A stretch of DNA of 64,000 nt, taken from positions 1 through 64,000 of the forward strand of contig QNGE01000989.1 of NCBI GenBank assembly GCA_008508345.1, written 5' to 3'. How positions within the stretch are numbered: position 1 is the first letter of the stretch; every line of letters begins with the position of its first letter. This DNA is from Paragonimus westermani (Eukaryota; Platyhelminthes; Trematoda; Plagiorchiida; Troglotrematidae). This document shows, piece after piece, positions 1-12,449 of the stretch. The notes under the pieces were generated by a model. The model was not told the DNA's origin. It made no database searches and saw only the letters and a program-made list of their open reading frames with translations. The position numbers and the translations under genes are program-made.

Positions 1-65
1 GGATACGGTCATCGCCCATCCGACGGACGTGACCGAGCCACAGGGGCATCAGCATGGCTTCCATC
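1..65 (-). mobile_element. 3' end of non-LTR retrotransposon reverse transcriptase (fragment)
   Basis: Read on the minus strand, the first 60 bases encode WLGHVRRMGDDRI. This matches the conserved motif (RWLGHVxRMxDDR) found near the C-terminus of many non-LTR (RTE/CR1-like) reverse transcriptases. The rest of the element would lie outside the window or is decayed: I see no continuous frame upstream of the motif on the minus strand beyond about base 65. The family cannot be told from such a short piece. Confidence 0.55.
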
Positions 66-3000
66 CCGTAGTACCTCAGTGTTCGGAGTCATGTCCGACG
101 ACCAAATACCCAAAATGGCCTCAGACACTGCACATGAAAGCGGCTCAGATAGCTCAGTTAACATATAAAATCACACGGAAAGCACAAACATAATAGTGTA
201 TTCAGAATAGATGTTCAAGAGAAACCACTGCAAACTGGACCCTCAGAAAAATCACACAACTGCTGATCACTGAGGAAACCTCCACCAGAATGGTGATTAT
301 CGTCGCGTGGATCTATGTTTCTTTTTACGACAGTTTCGATTTCGCAGACGACTCAAGGCCACAAGGAGTTTTCCCTTACGCTACTGCAACAAAATGGAAT
401 GAAACTTATCTGCATCATGTGGGCCAACGATCTCAGCATTTAGACAACCAATATGGGCAATGTAGCTGAGAACGGTACGCACCTCTACGGTAATCGAATT
501 ATCACACATATACCGGTCAACAAGACTAGCGCTTACGTTAATGAAAATGGTGGTATGGAGGGACCTCTTTGTGCGGGTAGTCGAAAATTACAATCAAAAT
601 GATGCAACCCACGACCTCGCGAACGCCTGTAAATAGAACAGACAGCTGGAGGCAGGTAAAACTTTTCCGATTTAACTTGTCATACGGTTTATTCCAATAT
701 ACATCAGAAGTGTGCCATCTGAATTGTAGTAGACTACAAAGTGAAACTCCAAATAATGCGAAGCGCAAGGCACACAGTTCTGATCGAGGCGAGGGTCAAT
801 AATGAAGAGAAATGAGAGCTTGAAGGACACTGGTTAAACAGTATTCTGACCAGATTTTCTAATATTTAACAAATCGCTCCTGCGCAATAGGATGTTGTCA
901 TTTTTGAATCAGGTGATATGTTTCAAAATTGCCTAATAACTATCCGCTTGCTCACACCGAGCAAATACCCATCCAGTTTAATAAAAATGGTCCTTCGTTT
1001 ACTCGAAAAAATGGGCTGAAGAAAACATTGTTGGTGTGTTTCATTGCACTCTGAAAACCTCCTTGAATTCTGAAAACGTTGGTAGATTTACGTCTCCAAT
1101 GTTGACAATATAACTGAAAGATTTCTTTGAGTGACTTTGAAGAAATTTTGGTATCTGCTACCCTCAGCCATCATTGATACAAGAATAGTTCTTTGAATTA
1201 TTTGTGGACACGTTCTGAATGAGCGAAACATTTTTGTGGTACATGCACTTCACAGTCGAACGAATAATATTACGACTAATTAGAGTTTTACGAAGCACAT
1301 CGACCTTTACATTTTAAGCTTATTGCTTCGACTAGCCAGATACAGACGCGCACCAAAGAAAGGCTCGAAGCCACATCGTAACATCAGTTTTCAATATAAG
1401 TCTGATTACTACAACAGAGACGGCAAGCTAGAAGACTGATCTCTGAGGGATTGATAATAAGCGTTAAATTACTATAATAAAAGTGGCTGTGGTACGGCGA
1501 TTGTTGGGATTGAATGCACTCATCGTATTGGCATTAATTAATGGTTGATTACAAACCTTCCTGTTCATAAAATCCGATAGATTAGTGCCGTTTTAAACAT
1601 TTTAAGCAAACTTAGTTACATGTGGCTGTTACACTTTAGGTAGGGAACATGTACAGCATAAACAAACGCTGGATTTCACAACCTTTTTGTCCGGCGAAAA
1701 CAAGGTTCAGTGGAAGCACTGAGTGACTGAATACACATCTGTAAACGAATCATCTAACATTCTGCTGCAGGAAATTTAGTTGGCAGGAACCCACTGGATT
1801 CACTTGCCAAATGACTATCTAGTGAGTATTGTTGAAGTTATGTCGGTTGGTGTCTCAACCGAATAGCATAATTTGTAAGTTAGACAGCCGATAACTTACA
1901 GCAGACCACCGAAGCCGTTAGTGATAGGTTTAGTCACTGTACGTCGGGTTTGCCCCCGGAACTCGGGTACACACGACTCACAGGAGACCTCGGGTGTGGC
2001 AAAGATTGATCAAACTCACTTGGTAGAGTTGTTTGCAAAGTAAGTGTTCCTAACGTTGTGGGACAGGAAGAGAAAAATGTGGAGATTTTCTTTCTGACGA
2101 CGTCTTATTTTAACTCACATCTTGGTTATTTGGTGAGCAAAATATGGACAGCCGGAGGCTTATTGTAAGAGTTCAGAGATGGTTGAAGTTGAACCTGCTT
2201 GGTTCTCCGTTACACTTTACTTCACTCTCTCAGATAAAGCGTGTCATTTTCTTCGGTTGTACGGCCGTCAACCATCCACATGAACCATCGATGTATTCCT
2301 TTTGTTGTTGTTTCGGATTTGAGAAAACACACTTAGGGGAGCCTAGATTGTCTTTGCTTGTCCACACTAATGTTCAGTGCCGTTTGTTTAACGTTCTTGA
2401 GAAAAAAGTTTACGTGACCGGAAAGACAGTTTTTGCCACGCCGACAAAAAAGTTGAAAGAAGAGACAGACTTGAACGCTATTGGAACTCTTCTCAAATAG
2501 TGCCTGTTATGCTTCTCATATGGAAGAGACGCCAGTATGACAGCTACTAAAAATGTGTTGCATTTTCAAGCAGGGTTGAATGTCTGTTAACAGAGTGACT
2601 AAAAGTGATACATACTTATCCGGGGGTAAAAATTTGTGAACACGGTACAAAATAAATTCGTGAACACTAGTGGTGTAATGTTTACCAATACAACAAAGGT
2701 CAGTCGTGATATATGCGATCCACAAACAATTAACATAAAAACAACAAAAGGTGCATTCTGTTCGATGTGTAAATCAACGGCCAATGTTGTAACTAAATAA
2801 CCAGCGAGACGAAATATCGTGGGACCAGAATCTTCTCGGCCAACAACAAATAGTAAAATCTCATAGACGTAGACAAAGGATTCCCGGTTATCTACAGAAT
2901 TGCCAACGCTCAACCAAAAACAGTCCGTCAGCGCATTCTGTCGACTGTCAAATCGATTGCAATCAGATTACGTGACCCTAATCTGTACTTTCAGAAGAAA

Positions 3001-4690
3001 TTTGTGCAGTCCTTGCAACTTCTTTGGCCACATATCAATCACATCCATTCGAACCACACACAAACACTTGACCCTGACCGTGTGACGTAACATCCAGCCA
3101 ACTTCAGGCTTCAGCCCATTTAATTATTGGGCGGAGTCTAGTGGTAGTCTTTGTTGTCGTTCGTCAAATGTCATTTATTGTTTTGCTGCTTGTCTTATGA
3201 CATCTTGATAAAACCTACGTAACTATATTAATTTGAGCAAGACTTATCAAAAATAGTTGTTCGCCATGTCGCTATTTCTGGTCTTGTATGAATTTTCCGA
3301 TAATGAGTTATTTGTCTGTACCAACTTCATATCTGACAGTGTCTTCACATTGTCGCCAAAAATGTTCATATGTAAGTAATGATTTCTGCGCTAAAACTTC
3401 AATAGGTCATCCTTTCACCTGAGTTTTACTTTAAAAGTGCTTAGCAATGGATGGGTTACCCGAGTCATTGATCTACAGATTTTCACTTTACCTTAACATT
3501 ATTTAAGCCAGGTTTTTATCACTGTTCGTAACACCGTAGACAGCACAGATGTCTGAAGTCATGTCGTAACTGGGAGACTATTATATCCTGAAATTAATAA
3601 CCGAAAAGATTTTGTATAAAAAAACGATGTTGAGTTTTCAGCCGAATTGGTCGTCATTCGGCTAGTGTGTATTTCATACCATGGATGCATGGGTAGCATA
3701 TCTGGTATTCTAGATAGATGGGCGGACACAAACACCGTAGCATTCATTTCAGAAGAAACATCCCCGAGCATCTCTCGGCAAAACTTGACAGCATTGTAAG
3801 ATTAAGGAAAGATTGTAAGATAAAACGCGACATTACGTTACATCGGCTTCCATGCGTAATTCTTATCTGTTGCTACAGCAAGGATCGGTGACTCTGAAAT
3901 AGATGAGAGAAAAGATGGCTACCTGAGGGCAAAATTAGCAAGAAACACCTATTCACTTCTGACTTCACTTCATAACACACGTATTCATAAAACACTCTTT
4001 CAGTGCGATAACTCTGGAGTCGGATCTTACAATATTCCAAAAGAGTTAGCTAAAATAGATCACATAGGTCTCATTCACAATGGTAACAGTTTGCAACATG
4101 TCGCGAGGCTAGTTCCTTGGTCGGTAAGCTCAAAGTTTACCAGCCTTATCCTAACGCGAACCGGAAATCGTAAGAAGAAAAGGGAGAGTTTGCGAACAAA
4201 CTTTATTTATTGATTTGCTCACCGTTCATGATCGGAGTTCAATACAACAAGTAAAGGCGCTAGGGAGTTGGACGTGAGAGGAACTTTAGTACAAAAGCAC
4301 GATAGCCGCCAAGGAGGACGAATGTCAACAGAAACTCCAGTCGACCTTCAGAACTCAAACAGGCATCGGACTGGTTGGGCGTCGTTCTCAACAGCAATAG
4401 ACGAAACGACGTTATCCAACTGAATGTAACCTACAATTATGAAGATGACGCGGAATCATCATACGACCATAAGTAAAGTGGCGATACCCACGCCGACACT
4501 GAGTTTGACGTGAGTGGTTTGTGGTAAATTTTTATTTACGATGTAATGTGAACAGGTACGGTGGTACTAGTAAGGTAACTCTCTCGTCGCAGGGAGTTCA
4601 GAAAGTTGAGGACGTCAAAGGTGATCTAACTACAAACACGATGTGTTCGTAAAAGTACTTTGGCAGACTTTTAAACTTAAAAGGAATAAA
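66..4690. other. no supportable gene; AT-rich intergenic DNA
   Basis: Only short, unremarkable reading frames occur here. The longest (2144-2500, plus, 118 codons) has a Cys/Phe-rich middle and a Lys-rich end, with no motif I recognise and no convincing splice context. I do not call it a gene. Confidence 0.5.
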
Positions 4691-4696
4691 ATTGTG

Positions 4697-4798
4697 AGAA
4701 CTTCGGAGTTCGGCTGGATTTGAACCAGCGACAGAAGCAGCATACCAAAACGTGGAAAGCGCTCCGCCATCCTGCCTACAGAGTCATGCCGGAAGTTC
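4697..4798 (-). repeat. tRNA-like sequence, probably a decayed tRNA-derived SINE head
   Basis: On the minus strand there is a perfect T-arm-like hairpin (5-bp stem GCTGG/CCAGC around loop TTCAAAT, plus coordinates 4713-4729), which is a good Pol III B-box. An A-box-like TGGCGGAGCGC lies about 45 bases upstream. The outer ends are complementary (gaacttcgg at 4698-4706 and ccggaagttc at 4789-4798). No normal anticodon arm can be drawn and the outer stem does not abut the T arm. A functional tRNA is therefore unlikely, and a SINE head or tRNA pseudogene is the better reading. Confidence 0.45.
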
Positions 4799-6645
4799 GA
4801 AAATTTGAAATCTGTGCTCAGTCACCAATTCGTTGAACTTTCTCATACGAAATCCACCAAATCGGCCAACGGAATGACTACTGAGGTAGGATTTTTAAAC
4901 AATTCACGCCCGAATATATCTACTTCACTGGTGAATATTGAAAGTGTATTACAATCGAGTAGTGTGAAAGGGAGTTCTGTCTCACAAAAATAGAAGACGC
5001 AACTCAGCATGGAGCACGCACTTGCACCAAAAGAATACCTAGAGAATCAAGTTACACCATGCCCTCATTCACATGCGCACAGTGGTTTCCAGCGTTCTTT
5101 CAACTATCAATCGGGGATTAGCTTGTGCTTACCGACCATCGGCATGATGTGATTGGTCAGTTTTCTCAGTTCGTTGTACACATGCCGTTAGCTTCCGTGT
5201 TCGAGACCCTGAAAAGTAGTAGAATGGGTTGCACAAAGTAAAACAAGGTGATGCCATACCACACCTTGTGAAAACACTTATATTAGTCCTTCGCACTCAA
5301 CGTGATTCTTGAATACAGTCGACTTTACTGAGATTCGTGAATCCAGATATCTCAGAGTTCAATAGGAAATACGATACGAAGTGGAACCAGCGGCAAATAT
5401 ATATATCCCAAAACACTGGCTGTGAAAACAACGTTTTATTGATCAGGTATTCCTGTCACTGGTCGGCGGCAAATACCTTTGATGATCTTTGAAGCCTAAA
5501 ACATTCTGTTGTGGAAATTATTGCAAACGGTCAATTCGGATCTACTTAAAGACGGCATAAACGTTGCACGAGTGCTAAAGACGGTCCATGGAGACAGCTC
5601 ACATGGTTCTCGAGATCTTTAGGGACTCAAGCTGGGTTTCATTCATTAACAAGGCATTGTCGTTTTTACACGGTTTTTCTTATATAAGTGGCTAAATACA
5701 CAGGGAAATCCACACGTAGTGCAATATTTAGCATTGATCATTATCGTTATTCACAAGGTTTACTTGGATTTCTCAAAAACAAATGCTATCTTGGTTCGTG
5801 GATTTAAGTATGGAATTATAGGTTTAAACCATCCTATCAGTTGCAAAATAACTTGACACTTATTACCGTAGCGTTCTCTGAAATAATGTGCACTCGTAAA
5901 CGCAGTCAGTTGTGCTGTCATTCTGTTTCACCGCACCTACTATGCTTTATTTGTGGATAGTGACTCATAAGATGAAGCAGTTTTTGATAAGCTGTGGCAG
6001 CCGATGTGCGCGAGAAAATCTGTTTGCTCAATTTTTCGTAAAATTACATGTGCTGCTGTTTCCATGGCCACTTTGCTATGTAGGAAATGAAACTACAAAA
6101 TGGAAAGATTCCACTGCATTTTTGCACGACAAGATCACGAAGTGTCTACCCAAAACATCATGACCGTAAATTGTAAAAAATCGCTCTTGTATGTCGGGAC
6201 GTTGAGCTAAGCGGTGTATGCTCTCGGGTGTGTGTGCGTTACCCACCTAAACGATTGGGATCATCGATGTTTTTCATACACTTTTGGTTGATTCGTCTTA
6301 GCAGTGTGCAGTTCCAATTAGTTTATCAGAATATATTGCGCTCCTCGGAGAGTTGCATAAACAAATTTTATCTCTGCACGTAATTTGATAAATATAATTT
6401 CCACCAGACGTCTCTGCATATGTTAAAAATCGGATTCTCCAACAAAGGAAACCAATTTTGCTCGTCAACGTGCAATTCTTATTATATTGACAGAAAATAT
6501 TTGGCAGACCGTTGCTATTGCTCACTAACTGCTCGGTGGATCAGACAGGACGTTGCTGTTTGACTATAATCCCAAACCGTACTTCAAAATAAAATGTGGG
6601 GGTTGGACTTTGATAATTCAGTCACTGAGAAGTTAACAACCGCAG
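4799..6645. other. no supportable gene
   Basis: Scattered short frames only. I see no protein motif, RNA gene or clear repeat boundary. Confidence 0.45.
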
Positions 6646-9600
6646 TCATTTCTCGTCTATTCAACCATGGTTACGTTCACGGTAGTCTTTGAGCTTGTGT
6701 GGTGCACTTATTGATATGTGAAAAACATTGACAGAAAGTCATCAAGTCTGAGAGAAATAAACTTTCGGTACAATCACCGAACATTGCTGTGTGACCTGAG
6801 TGCGTATACTTACGGTCTCTCCCGTAATTAACGTTAATCAGAGACAAATTCTACAGTGGTTTTACCCATGGACGGTTACAAACAAATGTCTTGAACCAAA
6901 CTTATTCACAAGTGGAGTACTGATCGCTTAATTACTGTCAAGATGAAAGGTGCAAATAAATGAGTGTATTACCGTGTTGGTGGTGTGGTTTTTCTAACCA
7001 TGTCTTAGGTCTGGCAACTTAAACTTGTTATCGGCAGTCCCTTGTAATATAATTTTCGAACTCACGATAGTGCAAAAAATGCAGCTGTACACGATATTGA
7101 TTGTTCCGCGCTGTGCAACAGTAAAAGGGTTGTTTTGCTAAACAAACTAACGACTGTCTCGAAATTTGTTGGATTTACACAGGCGTTTCTGATGTGAATA
7201 TTTAAAATTCCAACACTGAAAAGGCAGGAAACTTCAGTCACCCTTCACGGTAACGATTTTATGGCTTTTAGTATGGTCATTGTACAGGAATTAGTGCATG
7301 TATAAGGAAAGCTATCACTTTTGTTGAAAGGAAATTCTACAATGTGATTTGTTCCGACGCCATTTTGATTTGGCCAAATTGAATTAAAAATAGGTCAGAG
7401 CATTTGGTTTATTTATGACATAGTCATACGTGTTAGAAACCACAGTAAATAAAGAACAACAGACAACAATACTCAGCGGATAAGAATCATACGTAGAAAT
7501 TTTCTAACTGACACTAACCATTGACCTCACGCTAATACACACAACCATCTTCTGGTATTGCTCACGTAGGTGGCCTTCACCAGAATACGGTACCCCTGTG
7601 AATTACTGAGTTGCACGCTAGCTCACAGGTCCAACAAGTGCTTGTTTGACTGCAAGAGAATACGTGGAGCATTTTAAAAAAGTGGGCAACAAATGACTAA
7701 GGCAGTTAGAACGAATTCGCCCAGAAAAGGCAATCATTTTCTCCCTCATCTACAACTCTGGGTTACCAGATTATCACACTTTCGATGAAGGACGCTGCTC
7801 AAACACTTTGCTGCATGCAGTTAGTAAACTTCCCCAAATATTACTGTTCTTCATGCTCCCTTATTCTCAAAGACGTTCATTTCACATTAGACATCATCTG
7901 CGTTTCCGTATTCCTCAAAGTTGTACTACCAAAGTAAATCTGAGGATGTTATAAGGGAGTATCACCATGTGGTCAGCAGGTGTCGGCAACCTGTTAATTT
8001 TGTGAAACGACCTGAAAAATCAAAACAACAGTGGCTCCAAAAATCATCAGACAAAAAACATATGCGTGAGTCTACTAAGAAGGTAACTAGAAGGAAAGAA
8101 GTTTGATGAATACGCTTAGTTCATACCAGCCGAATGCTGTCAGCCACCACACTATCTCCTTTCCAATCATATGCTTTAGACTTAATTTGACCACTCTGAG
8201 TGATTGATGTGGAAGCTTAGGTGCCACAGTGTGAGCCACGGATCAACAACAAGAGTGCCATGACTTCATTTTGTGTTCAGNTCATTTCTCGTCTATTCAA
8301 CCATGGTTACGTTCACGGTAGTCTTCGAGCTTGTGTGGTGCACTTATTGATATGTGAAAAACATTGACAGAAAGTCATCAAGTCTGAGAGAAATAAACTT
8401 TCGGTACAATCACCGAACATTGCTGTGTGACCTGAGTGCGTATACTTACGGTCTCTCCCGTAATTAACGCTAATCAGAGACAAATTCTACAGTGGTTTTA
8501 TCCATGGACGGTTACAAACAAATGTCTTGAACCAAACTTATTCACAAGTGGAGTACTGATCGCTTAATTACTGTCAAGATGAAAGGTGCAAATAAATGAG
8601 TGTATTACCGTGTTGGTGGTGTGGTTTTTCTAACCATGTCTTAGGTCTGGCAACTTAAACTTGTTATCGGCAGTCCCTTGTAATATAATTTTCGAACTAA
8701 CGATAGTGCAAAAAATGCAGCTGTACACGATGTTGATTGTTCCGCGCTGTGCAACAAAGGGTTGTTTTGCTAAACAAACTAACACCTGTCTTGAAATTTG
8801 TTGGATTTACACAGGCGTTTCTGATGTGAATATTTAAAATTCCAACACTGAAAAGGCAGGAAACTTCAGTCACCCTTCACGGTAACGATTTTATGGCTTT
8901 TAGTATGGTCATTGTACAGGAATTAGTGCATGTATAAGGAAAGCTATCACTTTTGTTGAAAGGAAATTCTACAATGTGATTTGTTCCGACGCCATTTTGA
9001 TTTGGCCAAATTGAATTAAAAATAGGTCAGAGCATTTGGTTTATTTATGACATAGTCATACGTGTTAGAAACCACAGTAAATAAAGAACAACAGACAACA
9101 ATACTCAGCGGATAAGAATCATACGTAGAAATTTTCTAACTGACACTAACCATTGACCTCACGCTAATACACACAACCATCTTCTGGTATTGCTCACGTA
9201 GGTGGCCTTCACCAGAATACGGTACCCCTGTGAATTACTGAGTTGCACGCTAGCTCACAGGTCCAACAAGTGCTTGTTTGACTGCAAGAGAATACGTGGA
9301 GCATTTTAAAAAAGTGGGCAACAAATGACTAAGGCAGTTAGAACGAATTCGCCCAGAAAAGGCAATCATTTTCGCCCTCATCTACAACTCTGGGTTACTA
9401 GATTATCACACTTTCGATGAAGGACGCTGCTCAAACACTTTGCTGCATGCAGTTAGTAAACTTCCCCAAATATTACTGTTCTTCATGCTCCCTTATTCTC
9501 AAAGACGTTCATTTCACACTAGACATCATCTGCGTTTCCGTATTCCTCAAAGTTGTACTACCAAAGTAAATCTGAGGATGTTATAAGGGAGTATCACCAT

Positions 9601-9911
9601 GTGGTCAGCAGGTGTCGGCAACCTGTTAATTTTGTGAAACGACCTGAAAAATCAAACAACAGTGGCTCCAAAAATCATCAGACAAAAAACATATGCGTGA
9701 GTCTACTAAGAAGGTAACTAGAAGGAAAGAAGTTTGATGAATACGCTTAGTTCATACCAGCCGAATGCTGTCAGCCACCACACTATCTCCTTTCCAATCA
9801 TATGCTTTAGACTTAATTTGACCACTCTGAGTGATTGATGTGGAAGCTTAGGTGCCACAGTGTGAGCCACGGATCAACAACAAGAGTGCCATGACTTCAT
9901 TTTGTGTTCAG
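6646..9911 (+). repeat. near-identical direct duplication around a single N (contig overlap)
   Basis: Bases 6646-8280 (1635 bp) recur at 8282-9911 (1630 bp), separated only by the N at 8281. The copies differ by about ten substitutions plus a 4-base and a 1-base indel. The first copy stops exactly at the N and the second starts exactly after it. This is the signature of two contigs, perhaps two haplotypes, whose overlapping ends were joined with a placeholder rather than merged. There is no coding content in either copy that I can support. Confidence 0.85.
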
Positions 9912-10575
9912 CGACCTTAAGAGAAAAATCATGTACTGTGAGTTTGTTTTGAACATTGAATTGTAGGTATGAAATATCAATAGTGCAAATTTTGTACCAT
10001 ATTCAGGAGATATCAAAGGCTAATAAGGTTTTAGACTTAACTTGGCTACTATGAATGGCTGATGTTGTAATGCATTTAATACATGATTCTTCTTACATTG
10101 AGGCTCGGACTCCAGCTCAAGCTTTAAAGAGAAAACAATGTTGACCACCGCATGTATGATTTTATACTAGGCACTAACAGACTGGCACAAAACCATTCTA
10201 CATCCACTTGTAAATAGTGATCACATCTCCCTGTTGCATCAGTTGAGGACGTAGTAACTCTTGTTCTCTCCAATCGATAATCCGCCGGATAAGACTTCTC
10301 AGTCAAGTGCAAACCACATAGTTTATTGAACGTACTAGAAGTTGGTTCAAACACTTCCGGGTAGTAGCGGAAGCCAGTCAGCTTATATCGACCGTATCCA
10401 CGACTGTTTATAAAATTTCGTAAATTCAAAATAGCGGTGACAACTGTGCGGTTGTGTTTATGGAGCTAGCGATGCCAAGAGTGACGTTGTCTAACGGTAA
10501 AATTTTCAGCGACATGACACAATCATAGTTTGTGGCTGATTCCAAACGATTTTAGATTGTGACAACAATGTGTTT
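9912..10575. other. no supportable gene; possible 3' remains of the adjacent LTR element
   Basis: This stretch lies immediately 3' (on the minus strand) of the integrase tail of the Gypsy-type relic, where a 3' LTR would be expected. I do not find a second copy of the candidate 5' LTR here. The minus-strand frame 10124-10429 shows no family motif. Confidence 0.35.
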
Positions 10576-10731
10576 TCATTTCTGGGTCCAAAATAAGCGT
10601 GCAAGTACTGAGTCACCAATATTGAAACGTCGTATGCATTGTGCATAGCCTGCCCTGTGTATTTCATTGGCGGATGTGACTGGTGATGGTCTGATATTGT
10701 CGAACCTTGTGCCAATTTTCCGTCCGAACAT
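10576..10731 (-). pseudogene. integrase C-terminal tail (MFGR segment)
   Basis: The minus-strand frame starts MFGRKIGTRFDNIRP and contains RRFNIGDSVLAR, typical of the C-terminal domain of Gypsy integrases. It ends at a stop after 51 codons. It is in the same frame as the protease fragment, separated only by the TAA at 10735-10737. The lost part of pol is thus an internal deletion, not a rearrangement of frames. Confidence 0.75.
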
Positions 10732-10734
10732 ACA

Positions 10735-11094
10735 TTAAGCTGGCGTGATTCCTCCTGGTGTATTGCGACTAGGCGGAGTTTCTAACCGAGTATGTAGTTT
10801 CGTTTGATTACATATGCTGTTTACCGGCTGATCTAGTAATTTCGGGTCTTCAATCCAATCAAGGCCCAGTAGATCTAAACCTGGACGACCTGTGACGAAA
10901 CAACAGGCTTCGATTCGGCTGTCTCCAAACGTCACCTCACATGTTACTTCCCCGGCTAGCTTCAAGGTTGTGCCCGAGGCGTTCCGAGCCGTATGATGCG
11001 TTGGAAGCAATGGAGGTCGCCCAAGCTTTCGCCATGTATCACAGGGAATCAATGTGATATCAGAAGCAGTGTCTAAATGCAAGCGGGTAGACAC
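10735..11094 (-). pseudogene. retroelement aspartic protease joined to integrase tail
   Basis: The protease active-site motif reads LHLDTASDITLIP (DTAS, the variant common in these elements), followed by CFVTGRPGLDLLGLDWI, the C-terminal protease motif. Instead of reverse transcriptase, the frame then runs into SRNTPGGITPA, which resembles the integrase segment preceding MFGR (YRxTPHxxTGxTPAxLMFGR). The junction therefore lies between about 10820 and 10780. The TAA at 10735-10737 interrupts this frame, which resumes two codons later as MFGRK. Confidence 0.8.
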
Positions 11095-11166
11095 ACCATT
11101 AATGCAAACAGTAACGTACTTGCGTCTGGATTCGCCATCAATTCTAAATGTTGTAGTGACCGTCTT

Positions 11167-11580
11167 CTACTTGCTGGGGGAGAACTTCGGGCGCCTGTGA
11201 AAGTTTCTTTGACGTCGGGATGGTTGCGTTAGTGCGCGACAGCATATTTCTTTGTGACCTCTTTTCTCACATCTGCTGCATATATGATTTTTGAACGCAC
11301 AGAGACGAGCAAAGAGCCATTCTTTGCAATACCAGCATGCTGATAGTGGTTTTGAATTTATTGTCGGCTGGCGGCTTGTTTCTTTAGTCGTGCTCTTGCT
11401 GCTGACTGCATAAATCATTTCTGGAGGACCCGTGTTGTGTTTCAGGTTAACGAGTCGCTGAAATTTTGTTGTGACGCTCTGTAGGGTGATATCTGGGCAC
11501 TGCTCAATCTTGTTCAAAATTCTGGTCGGAATATCTGCGTCCTGGGGTGAATGTAAGCCGCATACAAAAAATAGAGACAC
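11167..11580 (-). pseudogene. gag C-terminal part with zinc knuckles (frameshifted)
   Basis: This frame continues gag after the indel (FVCGLHSPQDADIPTRIL) and carries a nucleocapsid-like region. The second knuckle, CSRCEKRGHKEICC, fits C-x2-C-x4-H-x4-C. The preceding one, CWYCKEWLFARLC, has the cysteines but Leu where His is expected. The tail is Arg/Lys-rich (RRQRNFHRRPKF), as in RNA-binding nucleocapsids. It ends in a stop at 11167, just before the protease region. Confidence 0.8.
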
Positions 11581-12185
11581 TTGAATTGGTCGTCCGTCAT
11601 GCTATGAAGTTTGGAGCGTTCGCATTCCCGATTGACATTAGCTGCATACTGTATCCAGTCATCCCTAGAATTCTTTGTTAAGTTCAGACAATGATATCGA
11701 ATATTGAACAAAGATGATTGCTCATCGAAAATCTGTGACAGCGTCCTTGTGGTTTCTTCAAAGGTTAAATCTCTGGGATGTTTTCGAAAGATGAAATTCA
11801 CGAATCGTTCGTGTTCTGTTGTGCCCAGTATTCTCAGTAATAGTCTGACTTTCTTGTCTTCGGGAAGCTCTGCCATCTCCACACGAAAAATATCTTCATA
11901 TTTATGGAACCAAGAATCAAACGTGACTCCACCGATAGCATCAAAATGGAATTCACTGACTTGTTGAATCATCGATTCTGGTGTAGGTAACTGGTCCTCG
12001 TTTACAACTCCCAATGACTGACTCAAAAACTTCTGCGTCAACAATTCAATAAGCTTCGCCTGCGACTGCTCAAAAATCTTCTGCTGCTGTTGAAGGAGCG
12101 CCTGCATCTGCTCCATAGAGATGGTCACTATTGGGTTCGGTTTGACCTCTGTCGCCACTGCTGTAACGCGCCTTTCCCTTGCCAA
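11514..12185 (-). pseudogene. gag capsid region of the Gypsy-type relic
   Basis: The 223-codon frame begins MARERRVTAV, has a Gln-rich helix (QALLQQQQKIFEQSQAKLIE), then a retrotransposon capsid region with FDSWFHKYEDIF, VRLLLRILGTTEHERFVNFI and a stretch ending near SMTDDQFKCL. This is the usual N-terminal half of Gag in trematode Gypsy elements, where it packages element RNA. After about 11570 the frame reads into unrelated residues and the expected continuation is in the overlapping frame at 11580-11167. A single indel therefore breaks gag. Confidence 0.8.
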
Positions 12186-12248
12186 ACGTTCTAATACTGC
12201 TTGACTGCTAGACCTGGGTTCCTGCTATGCGGCTTCCCCTAGTCTACC

Positions 12249-12449
12249 TGTGTGAAGACAAGAGACACGGTTGTGGTAAACACGCTGTATTGCCGAAAAC
12301 CAGTTCGACCAGTTCGACCAAACGAATGAAATGCCTGTAAACATATATCATGAAATGGTGATGAGTCACTACTTGTCTAATCCACGTCGCTTCCAGGTGG
12401 CCACGTAAGGCCAAATCCATAGGCGTTAGTTTCTCGGGTTGGCGTGACA
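12249..12449 (-). repeat. candidate 5' LTR of the Gypsy-type relic
   Basis: On the minus strand this 201-bp segment starts TGTCACGCC and ends TTCACACA, giving the TG...CA ends of an LTR. It sits about 60 bp upstream of the gag start and is preceded by a GGGGA run, as in related elements. No matching 3' LTR was found, so the boundaries are unproven. Confidence 0.35.

Larger units (their letters stand above)
10576..12449 (-). mobile_element. Gypsy-type LTR retrotransposon, internally deleted and frameshifted
   Basis: On the minus strand the order is candidate LTR (12449-12249), gag (12185 to about 11560), zinc-knuckle region in another frame (11580-11167), aspartic protease (11094 onward), then directly the C-terminal part of integrase with the conserved MFGR motif (10731). 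Reverse transcriptase, RNase H and the integrase core are absent. The gag frameshift, stop codons and internal deletion show a dead copy. The gag and zinc-knuckle style resembles Gypsy elements common in trematode genomes, which is family knowledge and not a database result. Confidence 0.85.

Noticed and set aside
2144..2500. 118-codon open frame on the plus strand
   Set aside because: No motif, no splice context, and composition like the neighbouring AT-rich DNA; a chance frame is more likely.
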